13,903 nucleotides of DNA from JBHIBA01 sp046758845 (GTDB taxonomy: Bacteria > UBA8248 > JACPRG01 > G963555815). The position numbers and the translations under genes were made by a program. Shown one piece after another: positions 1-5,531 of the stretch (positions are counted from its first letter, which is position 1; the number at the start of each line of letters is the position of its first letter). The stretch covers positions 1-13,903 of the forward strand of contig JBHIBA010000097.1 in NCBI GenBank assembly GCA_046758845.1, in the 5' to 3' direction. Below the pieces are notes generated by a model. The model was not told the DNA's origin, searched no databases, and was given only the letters and a program-made list of their open reading frames with translations.

Positions 1-231
1 GTGACCGGGGGGCTCGGTCTCTTCGGCATGGTCCCCTTTCCCGTTTTCGCCGTGCGCCTTTTCCCTATCGGGTTGTGGCTTGCCCGGCTGGGCGGCGTGT
101 CCATTTTCCTCGTGCTTGTGCTTTCCGTTCGGCCAGGCGGGCGACGCGGGCAACCACATAAGAATCCCGAACCAGGCGAGCGCCAGGGCCCATCGAAGCC
201 ACCCTGGATCCTTTCCCGTCTTCATGGTCAT
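1..231 (-). CDS. N-terminal part of an exported His-rich protein (runs off left edge)
   Basis: An open frame of 77 codons starts at ATG 231 and is still open at base 1, so only the N-terminus is present. Residues 1-10 are polar and basic. Residues 11-32 form a hydrophobic Trp/Leu/Ala stretch ending in a plausible signal-peptidase site after SPA (30-32). The mature part is low-complexity and charged, with His at 38, 40, 45, 60, 68 and 77 plus many Glu, Lys and Gly. This looks like a disordered periplasmic segment that could bind metal ions. AGGAAGGGG lies directly before the ATG; a second in-frame ATG at 225 is an alternative start. I do not recognise the family, because the folded domain, if any, lies outside the window. 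Metal binding is inferred from composition only. The gene has its own leader and putative regulator site upstream. Confidence 0.65.
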   Translation of the reverse strand, partial: MTMKTGKDPGWLRWALALAWFGILMWLPASPAWPNGKHKHEENGHAAQPGKPQPDREKAHGENGKGDHAEETEPPGH

Positions 232-373
232 CCCCTTCCTGCCCCCTGGCCGTTCCGATCGATCGCACTTGCTCACCCGATCGGGAAAGGACCCTCAGCG
301 AACTCCCTCTCGTGCTGGGAAACGCGAGTTTCCGCAACGTCGCCCCCCCAGGCGCTGAGAGCGCCCCGAGTTC
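232..373 (-). promoter_or_regulatory. Structured 5' leader of the His-rich gene
   Basis: Read on the minus strand, the stretch before the His-rich gene can form two perfect hairpins. One is a GGCGCT/AGCGCC stem (bases 365-360 with 356-351, 3-base loop). The other is a GGAAAC/GTTTCC stem (333-328 with 323-318, 4-base loop). GAACTC (373-368) can pair with GAGTTC (305-300) and close both into a three-way arrangement. A 10-base palindrome CCCGATCGGG (276-285) and a CCGATCGATCG stretch (255-265) follow, then the ribosome binding site. A weak TAATAT -10 candidate lies at 383-378. It resembles no riboswitch class I can name. A function as a regulatory leader is inference. Confidence 0.35.
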
Positions 374-412
374 CCCTATATTACTAAGCTGTCCCACTGT
401 TCTTGAAAAACT

Positions 413-426
413 ATGATCTGTATCAT
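413..426. promoter_or_regulatory. FNR-like dyad, candidate operator
   Basis: ATGAT-CTGT-ATCAT is a perfect inverted repeat with the 5-4-5 layout of FNR/DNR-type sites (TTGAT-N4-ATCAA), differing only at the outermost base pair. It sits about 180 bases upstream of the His-rich gene's start and near a weak -10 candidate (383-378, minus). Its centre would be about 48 bases before the expected start of transcription, not the ideal -41.5, so activation, repression and chance all remain open. On the minus strand it is followed by AGTTTTT, so a weak terminator hairpin is an alternative reading. Confidence 0.4.
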
Positions 427-540
427 TACTTAAAGGCGCAAATCTAAGATTAGGAGCAGCCCCCCTATTGGACAGATACCCATCTGGTCGTGAGGTCGCC
501 GCCTGACTGCGGAAAGTCAGAAATGGTTACGCGGCCCATC

Positions 541-672
541 TCAGGCCAGGTCCCGTTTGAGCGCATCGAACCCTTCCCTGATGACCTTAAGGTTAGCATG
601 ACCTCTTTTCGCGATGTCAAGAGGCGACTCTTTACCGATACCGAAGAGGGCAACCCCTTTCAGAAGAGGCCC
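541..672 (-). other. Start-less open frame resembling a protein C-terminus
   Basis: Between TAA (675-673) and TGA (543-541) lies a 43-codon open frame with no ATG, GTG or TTG. It overlaps the last codons of the SDR gene in another frame. The predicted peptide has an ordinary soluble-protein composition, with a hydrophobic GVALFGIG stretch followed by an amphipathic, Lys/Arg/Asp-rich helix-like tail. It could be a decayed gene remnant or a chance frame. No family was recognised. The rest of the 428-base gap between the His-rich and SDR genes holds the leader, the dyad and a small perfect hairpin CTGACT/AGTCAG at 503-520. Confidence 0.15.
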
Positions 673-1451
673 TTAATGAGTCCTCCATCCACTGCGATGC
701 TCGACCCGGTGATGTAACCTCCGGCCTCGGACGCCAGGAAGACGATTAGATTTCCCAGTTCTTCGGGTCTTCCCATCCGGCCGAGGGGGATGTTCTTTTC
801 GCGGTCGGCCTTCGCCTCCTCCACGGTCACGTCCCTGGCCTTGGCCTCATTCTCAAGGAGGAACTGGATGCGGTCCGTGTACACAACCCCCGGCATGATG
901 TTGTTGACCCGGATGTTGTCGCCGGCCAAATCGTTCGCCAGGGTCTTGACGAGCGCCGTCACGCCCGCCCGAGAAACGTTGGAAAGGACCAGGTTGTCCA
1001 GGGGCTGCTTGGCGCCCATGGTGGTGATGGTGAAGATTTTGCCCCCTCCCTGACTCTTCATGTGAGGGATGGCCTCCCGGCAGAGACGAACGGTCGTCAT
1101 CAGGTTCACGTTGAGGGCATTCTGCCAGTCCTCATCACTGAACTGCGTGAAGGGACCGGGCGGAGGGCCTCCGGCATTGCAGACCAGGATGTCCAGCCGG
1201 CCGAAGCGTTCGACCGTCTTGGCGGCCAGTTTCGCGGGGGAGTCCAGGTGGGAAACATCCATCGCCACCGCCTCCACTTCGCCCCCTCCCAGGGCGCGGA
1301 TCTCCGCCTCTGTCTTCCGCAGGGCTTCTTCTCCCCGGGCGCAGATGACAACGTGGACCCCTTCTCGGGCGAGGGCGAGCGCCGTCGCCTTTCCCAGTCC
1401 TTTGCTCGATGCCGTCACCAGGGCGGCCTTTCCTTCCAGTCCTAGGTCCAT
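660..1451 (-). CDS. SDR-family oxidoreductase, FabG-like with atypical active site
   Basis: This 263-residue protein has the length and fold pattern of a classical short-chain dehydrogenase/reductase. The N-terminal cofactor motif is TASSKGLG (13-20), a variant of TGxxxGxG. D65 in AVAMDVS is the usual adenine-ring Asp, CNAGGPPPG (91-99) replaces NNAG, and NVN (114-116) supplies the structural Asn. In place of the S-Y-K triad the sequence has T144, S157 and R161 (LSNVSRAGV), so the canonical catalytic Tyr and Lys are absent. The C-terminus ITGSSIAVDGG is typical of the family. This matches the 'BKR-like SDR-like' subgroup, annotated as 3-oxoacyl-ACP reductase-like but imperfect in the tetrad; the substrate is unknown. 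I chose ATG 1451 because GGAG lies 6 bases upstream. The frame is open up to 1610, but that extension is not family-like. It lies downstream of the TPR gene on the same strand. Confidence 0.85.
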   Translation of the reverse strand: MDLGLEGKAALVTASSKGLGKATALALAREGVHVVICARGEEALRKTEAEIRALGGGEVEAVAMDVSHLDSPAKLAAKTVERFGRLDILVCNAGGPPPGPFTQFSDEDWQNALNVNLMTTVRLCREAIPHMKSQGGGKIFTITTMGAKQPLDNLVLSNVSRAGVTALVKTLANDLAGDNIRVNNIMPGVVYTDRIQFLLENEAKARDVTVEEAKADREKNIPLGRMGRPEELGNLIVFLASEAGGYITGSSIAVDGGLIKGLF

Positions 1452-1611
1452 CCCACTCTCCATTTGATTTTGAATCGGGGATTCACCGCCCACCGCCCCG
1501 AGCCATTTTTTCCTTTCTTTGAAGGGGGCGGTACGATGCACAGACCCTCGACCGGCCCCTCCGTATTCAGTGTGCGTCGGAGGCTCTTCCGGTAGATGGG
1601 CCGGGTTCAAC

Positions 1612-1956
1612 TCAGGGCCGGCCGCTCCCCGCCTGGAGCGCTTGCCTGGCTGCGGTCAGCTCGTTCCTTAAATCGGCGTGCTGATGCTCGACGGCGGACT
1701 GGATGCCCCTTCTGTAGGCCTGAATGCTCTCTTCAATCCGCCCCGTTTCCCGGTAGGCCTCTGCCAGGCGTCCCAGGCACGCGCCAACGTCCCCCTTGGC
1801 GTTTTCCTCGACTTCCAGGTATTTTTCCAGGTGAACGATGCCCTCCTCGAAACGGCCGCCTTCCAGATATTCCAGTCCGATCATGTAGTGAAGCGTATGG
1901 TCGTCCGGATCAAGGTCAAGAAGTTCTCGCAGCTGGTCGATTCGCGATTGAGTCAT
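1612..1956 (-). CDS. Small tetratricopeptide-repeat protein
   Basis: A 114-residue soluble protein without signal peptide or membrane segment. Two TPR units are visible. Residues about 19-52 contain the pattern Y-x2-G-x2-Y...G-R-F-E-E-G-I, and about 54-88 contain G-x2-A-x-A-Y...G-R-I-E-E-S-I-x-A-Y. A charged capping helix (about 90-108) follows. Such short TPR proteins act as protein-protein adaptors; no partner is indicated. GGAAG lies 4 bases before ATG 1956. It is the first gene of the minus-strand pair with the SDR (161-base gap between stop and SDR start) and is divergent from the Fnr-type regulator, so the two directions may share regulatory DNA. Confidence 0.75.
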   Translation of the reverse strand: MTQSRIDQLRELLDLDPDDHTLHYMIGLEYLEGGRFEEGIVHLEKYLEVEENAKGDVGACLGRLAEAYRETGRIEESIQAYRRGIQSAVEHQHADLRNELTAARQALQAGSGRP

Positions 1957-1983
1957 GGATTCTTCCGTTGCCGGGCGGTGACC

Positions 1984-2082
1984 TCAGATGCCGGTGATGT
2001 GAAAGGTCGCGACCACCTCCGATTCCAGGTCCACCGTGGCGATCAGCCGAACTCCCCGGCGATCCCGGATCGCACGGCGAAA
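1984..2082 (-). other. Start-less 32-codon frame upstream of the TPR gene
   Basis: Between TGA (2085-2083) and TGA (1986-1984) is an open frame whose peptide looks protein-like: an Arg-rich start, then alternating hydrophobic residues (RLIATVDLESEVVATFHI) suggesting a beta hairpin. No ATG, GTG or TTG start suits it. A good AAGGAG sits at 2097-2092 but no start codon follows at a proper distance. It may be a gene remnant or chance. Confidence 0.12.
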
Positions 2083-2132
2083 TCAGGGAATCTCCTTCTG
2101 CCCGCTGGCGCGGGAGCGAAACAGTGTGCTAT

Positions 2133-2152
2133 AAAGATTCAAAGATTCAAAG
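2133..2152. repeat. Tandem 8-base direct repeat
   Basis: AAAGATTC occurs twice in tandem (2133-2140, 2141-2148), followed by a third partial copy AAAG. It lies in the divergent region between the TPR gene and the Fnr-type regulator, about 90-105 bases before the regulator's start. It could be part of a promoter (TTCAAA at 2146-2151 as a poor -35) or an operator. Function unknown. Confidence 0.5.
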
Positions 2153-2172
2153 TAGCCAAGAACGCTTGTATT

Positions 2173-2188
2173 TGCTACATATATATCA
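2173..2188. promoter_or_regulatory. AT-rich dyad upstream of the Crp/Fnr regulator
   Basis: TGCTA-CATATA-TATCA is an imperfect inverted repeat (12 of 16 positions symmetric) with the 5-6-5 spacing of Crp-type sites. It lies about 50 bases before the regulator's ATG, in the most AT-rich spot of the neighbourhood, and overlaps possible -10 sequence. Autoregulation by the downstream Crp/Fnr protein is plausible but inferred. Confidence 0.3.
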
Positions 2189-2227
2189 GGTCTGACATCG
2201 CGGGGGAAAAGCCGTGTTGCGATCGAT

Positions 2228-2235
2228 GGGGGGGG
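2228..2235 (+). repeat. G8 homopolymer at the regulator's ribosome binding site
   Basis: Eight consecutive G end three bases before ATG 2239 and are the only Shine-Dalgarno-like sequence there. Slippage in the tract would change the ribosome binding site without touching the reading frame. Confidence 0.6.
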
Positions 2236-2238
2236 ACG

Positions 2239-2925
2239 ATGTTGCAGTGTGAACTTTGCCCACACCTGCCGGCGGGGATTTTCTCAGTTCTTCCCCCGGA
2301 GGCCATGCACGAGCTCGGCCGGGTCAGCGTGTGCCGGCTCTATGAAAAGGACGAGATCATCTTTCGGGAGGGCGAGCCCTGCAACGGCATGACCCTGCTC
2401 TGCCTGGGGACAGTCAAACTCTTCATCTCCTCCGAGGACGGCCGGCAGCGGATTCTCGATATCGCGACCCCGTGCGAGATCATCGCCGAGCCGGCCCTGG
2501 TGGACATCGCGTCGCACGCCCTGACCGCACAGGCCCTCGAACCAGTGGAAACCCATATAATTAACCGGGTGGATCTTCTCGCCTTCCTCTCGACCCACGG
2601 GAAGGTGGCCATTCGGCTCATTCATAGCTTAGCGGATAAGCTCAGGTCGGTCCGGTTCAAGATTGGGGAGTTTGCCCACCAGGACGCCCGCTCCAGGATG
2701 GCGGCCTTGTTGCTGCGGCTGAATTTCCTCTACGGGGATCCCAAAGCCGACCGGCCGGTGGTTCATCTTCCCCTCACGCGGGAAGAGTTGGCAGAGATGA
2801 TCGGAACGACGCAAGAGACGGCCATCCGGATTCTGAGCCAGTTCCGAAGGGAAAAGCTGCTGGACCTGAGCAACCGGCGGATGGTCATCCTGAAACCCGA
2901 GGCCTTGAGCAAGGTCGCCAGCTGA
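2239..2925 (+). CDS. Crp/Fnr-family transcriptional regulator
   Basis: This 228-residue protein has the standard layout: a cyclic-nucleotide-binding-like beta roll (about 30-120, with IIFREGEPCNGM and GTVKLF), a long dimerisation helix (about 120-148) and a winged helix-turn-helix (about 176-218). The recognition segment TTQETAIRILSQF keeps E193 and R197, equivalent to the FNR Glu and Arg that read the G/C of GAT half-sites; the FNR Ser is I196 here. The Arg-Ser cAMP motif of CRP is absent, so cAMP is an unlikely ligand. Cysteines at 4, 7, 32, 48, 55 and 79, including an N-terminal CxxC, raise a redox or metal-sensing possibility, but the spacing is not that of E. coli FNR. ATG 2239 follows a run of eight G that serves as the Shine-Dalgarno sequence; the open frame upstream to 1678 is not family-like. 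It is divergent from the TPR gene. Confidence 0.9.
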   Translation: MLQCELCPHLPAGIFSVLPPEAMHELGRVSVCRLYEKDEIIFREGEPCNGMTLLCLGTVKLFISSEDGRQRILDIATPCEIIAEPALVDIASHALTAQALEPVETHIINRVDLLAFLSTHGKVAIRLIHSLADKLRSVRFKIGEFAHQDARSRMAALLLRLNFLYGDPKADRPVVHLPLTREELAEMIGTTQETAIRILSQFRREKLLDLSNRRMVILKPEALSKVAS

Positions 2926-3031
2926 GGAGGAGTTGGAAGAGCCCGGCGCGACTTTCTTGATCCCAACGGTTGAACCCGGCTGGTGGGGTGGTTGCCTGTT
3001 CCAGCCGTAGAAAAGAATTCTGCCTTCCAGG

Positions 3032-3102
3032 CCCGGGCCCCGTCCGCTGAGGCACCGGGGAGGTTGCTAACCTCTCCGTGTGGCGGGGTCCGGGTCTTTT
3101 TT
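3032..3102 (+). terminator. Nested hairpin with T6 tract
   Basis: An inner 10-base-pair stem CGGGGAGGTT/AACCTCTCCG (3056-3065 with 3069-3078, loop GCT, one G-T pair) is enclosed by an outer stem CCCGGGCCCCG/CGGGGTCCGGG (3032-3042 with 3084-3094, one G-T pair). TTTTTT follows at 3097-3102. This is a good intrinsic terminator about 170 bases after the Crp/Fnr gene. Two nested stems are more elaborate than usual, so an attenuated leader is an alternative. The rest of the 351-base gap (2926-3276) shows only a TACAAT -10-like hexamer at 3156-3161, with no matching -35, and the next gene's ribosome binding site. I see no gene in it. Confidence 0.65.
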
Positions 3103-3276
3103 CTTCTCAAAGGCCCCCGGCTGCAGTTTGCGGGCTCAGATGGGCGGAAATGGGGTACAATCTTCTCAAGACTCTAGACCGAGAATGGGTCAATCTGTGT
3201 AGGCTGGCCCCACGTGCGAATGGTTCTTTTCGGGCGGCCTCTTCTGAGCGGCTTCCATTGGAGGGAGGAACAACCT

Positions 3277-4560
3277 ATGGGACGGAAAATGAAGCGGCCC
3301 CTGACTCGGCGGACGTTTCTCAAGGGCGTTGCGGCCGGGGCGGCGGGTTACACGGTCTATCAATTCCCGATGCGCGCCCCTCGGGCGGCCCAACCTATTG
3401 TGATTGGCCACCAGGGGGACCTGACGGGGGTTTCGGCCATTTTCGGGTTCTGGAACGATCGCTCCGCCAAGGCCGCCGTGAAGAAGATCAACTCCGAAGG
3501 GGGCGTGGCCGGCAGGAAGCTCAAGCTGGTCACGGGGGATACCGCCTCGGACCCCAAGACGGGCGCCCGGGCGATGCGCAGGATGGTTCTGCGCGAGGGG
3601 GCCGCTTTCATCCTGGGCACGATTCAGACTGGCATCACGGGGGTGAGCGGTGCGCTGGCCAAGGACCTGAATGTCGTTTACTTCCCTTCGGACGACGTTC
3701 CCGTGGACCCGAAATCACCCGAAGCCAACCGCTACGTCTTTCGCCTGGGCCACAACACCCGGATCAAGGCGCATGTCTCCTACCGCTGGGCGATGGAGAG
3801 GCTGGGCAAAAAGTGGTCGTTCGTGGGGTTTGAATCCGGCTGGGGCCGGGGACACGTCGGCGACTACAAGCCGCGCCTTCAGAAGGCCGGAGGGGAGGTC
3901 CTGGGCGAGTTCTACGTCCCCATCGGGACCACCGACTTCGTCCCCGCTCTGGGGAAAGTCAACCGGGACAGCGAAGTCCTCTACCATCACGCCTGGGGGC
4001 CCGCCGTTCCCCGTCTGATCGGCCAGGCGGCGGAGCTCGGGCTTCTCAAAAAGTCCAAGCTCTTCGCCAGCATCGGCGCGGTCGAGGGGATGAACCCCAA
4101 GGACCTGGGTCCGGCAGCCCAAGGTTCCCATTACGTCAGCGAGCTGCCGCGCGAGCTCGGCCAGATCCCCGGGTCTTTGCGGGCGTACAACGGGGCCATC
4201 CGCAAGGCGTGCGGCGTCGACGAGCTGGGGATGGACGTAGGCGGCAAGTGGGCCACCACCGGCGAGCACTACTGGGTACCGTGGACCAATCTCCATGTCA
4301 TCAAGGCGGGGGTGGAGGCCAGCGGCTGGAGGAACCGGGATGACAACCCCAAGCTGATCGAGACGCTGGAAGGGATGGAGTTCAAGGCTGGGCCTGGCTT
4401 CCCCGCCGGGGACATGGTCATCCGACCGGAGGACCACCGCGCTTTCCGCGACTATTACATCGAGCAGGTCAAGGGCGACCACTACGTGGTCGTCAAGGTC
4501 TTCAAGAAAGAAGAGGGCCTGTATCCGCCCCCGACTGACCTCCGCAAGCAAGGTTTTTGA
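3277..4560 (+). CDS. LivK-type ABC transporter substrate-binding protein, Tat-exported
   Basis: This 427-residue periplasmic binding protein of the type I fold family (Peripla_BP_6) captures the substrate for the importer encoded just downstream. The N-terminus carries a twin-arginine motif TRRTFLKG (10-17), a short hydrophobic stretch and a likely cleavage site near A38. The mature protein begins with the family hallmark IGHQGDLTG (43-51) and continues with GGVAGRKLKL (75-84) and the two alternating alpha/beta lobes. ATG 3277 is supported by GGGAGGAA six bases upstream; the open frame further upstream is rejected. LivK relatives bind Leu/Ile/Val, other amino acids, amides, urea or aromatic acids. 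Nothing visible here decides among these, so 'branched-chain amino acid' is only the family label. Confidence 0.9.
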   Translation: MGRKMKRPLTRRTFLKGVAAGAAGYTVYQFPMRAPRAAQPIVIGHQGDLTGVSAIFGFWNDRSAKAAVKKINSEGGVAGRKLKLVTGDTASDPKTGARAMRRMVLREGAAFILGTIQTGITGVSGALAKDLNVVYFPSDDVPVDPKSPEANRYVFRLGHNTRIKAHVSYRWAMERLGKKWSFVGFESGWGRGHVGDYKPRLQKAGGEVLGEFYVPIGTTDFVPALGKVNRDSEVLYHHAWGPAVPRLIGQAAELGLLKKSKLFASIGAVEGMNPKDLGPAAQGSHYVSELPRELGQIPGSLRAYNGAIRKACGVDELGMDVGGKWATTGEHYWVPWTNLHVIKAGVEASGWRNRDDNPKLIETLEGMEFKAGPGFPAGDMVIRPEDHRAFRDYYIEQVKGDHYVVVKVFKKEEGLYPPPTDLRKQGF

Positions 4561-4575
4561 GGTTGCCTGACAGTA

Positions 4576-4620
4576 AAGCGGGCGGCGCCCCGTCCTTTCC
4601 GCCGAGGGTGCCGCCCGCTT
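4576..4620 (+). terminator. Intra-operon hairpin after the binding-protein gene
   Basis: A 14-base-pair stem (4576-4589 with 4607-4620, AAGCGGGCGGC pairing with GCCGCCCGCTT, one G-T pair) with a 17-base loop starts 15 bases after the binding-protein stop. Only a weak TTTT follows (4627-4630). It is best read as a partial terminator or 3'-end stabiliser that leaves binding-protein mRNA in excess over the permease and ATPase message. Confidence 0.7.
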
Positions 4621-4667
4621 ATCACGTTTTCTTGCCGGACGCGGCTGAATAGGGAGCGATCCATTCG

Positions 4668-5531
4668 GTGGCGGGCCAGGTTTTCCTCCAGATCCTGAAC
4701 GGATTCGTCTGGGGCTGGATCCTGGCGCTCATCTCCCTGGGCCTGAGCCTCATCTTCGGCTTGCTTCAAATCATCAACATCGCTCACGGCACGCTCTACA
4801 TGCTGGGCGCCGTTTTCGCCTGGTTCATCCTCGAGTGGACGGGAAGTTTCTGGCTGGCCCTGGTGATCTCGCCGGTCATCGTGGGCATTTTGGGGATGGG
4901 TGTGGAACGGGCGCTGTTGCGGCCCGTTGAGAAAAACCCGGTGATGACCATCATCGCTACTTTCGCCCTGTTGTTGATTTTGCAGCAGACGGTGCTCCTG
5001 ACGTTCGGCGGTGCGGCGCGAAGGATCCAGGAGCCCTTCGGCTTTCAGCTCACCTTCGGCCAGTTCGGTGAGTTTGGCTATTCCGGCTACCGGCTGGTGG
5101 TGGCGGCCTTCGCCGCCCTGATGATCGCGGGGGTGTGGGCCTTCTTGCATCGGACCCGCGCCGGGTTGTGGATTCGCGCCGTGAAGCAGGACAAGGAGAT
5201 GGCCCTGGCGCTGGGCATCCCGGTTTCCACAGTCTATACCCTCACATTCGCTCTAGGCGCCTGCCTGGCGGCTTTGAGCGGGGTGTTGGCCGCTCCGATT
5301 GTCGCCGTGGATTTCCGCATGGGACTCGACGTCATCATCTCGGCCTTTATCGTGGTCATCATCGGTGGTGTCGGCAGCCTGAAGGGTTCGGTGCTCTCCG
5401 CCCTGTTGGTGGGAGAGCTCGTCGGGATCGCCAGCATCTTTCTGGCCCCGACGCTTGCCCAGGTGGTCGCCCTCCTGGTGATGGCCGGAATTCTCCTCGT
5501 TCGGCCCCAGGGCCTTTTCCCGGAGGTCTGA
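4668..5531 (+). CDS. livH: ABC transporter inner-membrane permease, LivH family
   Basis: This 287-residue polytopic membrane protein has about eight hydrophobic segments and is one half of the translocation channel. Family marks are GLLQIINIAHGTLYMLGA (31-48), the cytoplasmic coupling loop GLWIRAVKQDKEMALALGI (166-184) that contacts the ATPases, IIGGVGSLKG (231-240) and the C-terminal RPQGLFPE. Length is usual for LivH. The start is GTG 4668, with AGGGAG ten bases upstream. The stop overlaps the ATG of livM by one base (TGATG), indicating coupled translation. The gene name denotes the family; the transported compound is not established. Confidence 0.9.
   Translation: MAGQVFLQILNGFVWGWILALISLGLSLIFGLLQIINIAHGTLYMLGAVFAWFILEWTGSFWLALVISPVIVGILGMGVERALLRPVEKNPVMTIIATFALLLILQQTVLLTFGGAARRIQEPFGFQLTFGQFGEFGYSGYRLVVAAFAALMIAGVWAFLHRTRAGLWIRAVKQDKEMALALGIPVSTVYTLTFALGACLAALSGVLAAPIVAVDFRMGLDVIISAFIVVIIGGVGSLKGSVLSALLVGELVGIASIFLAPTLAQVVALLVMAGILLVRPQGLFPEV

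Noticed and set aside
65..397. 110-codon open frame on the minus strand
   Set aside because: It is out of frame with the His-rich gene, has no ribosome binding site, is Arg/Gly-rich and covers the leader; the frame starting at 231 has a signal peptide and a ribosome binding site.
503..520. CTGACT/AGTCAG hairpin as SDR terminator
   Set aside because: The stem is only six base pairs and no T run follows on the minus strand.
651..690. Programmed -1 frameshift joining the SDR to the frame at 541-672
   Set aside because: No slippery heptamer is present at the SDR stop, and the SDR already ends at its normal family C-terminus.
1452..1610. N-terminal extension of the SDR up to 1610
   Set aside because: The extension has no similarity to SDR N-termini, while GGAG six bases before ATG 1451 gives the normal family start.
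1678..2238. Upstream extension of the Crp/Fnr reading frame
   Set aside because: It is antisense to the TPR gene and crosses the promoter region; the regulator domain starts only after 2239.
3128..3161. Promoter TTGCGG ... TACAAT ahead of the transporter
   Set aside because: The spacing is 22 bases, too long for a sigma70 promoter; only the -10-like hexamer remains.
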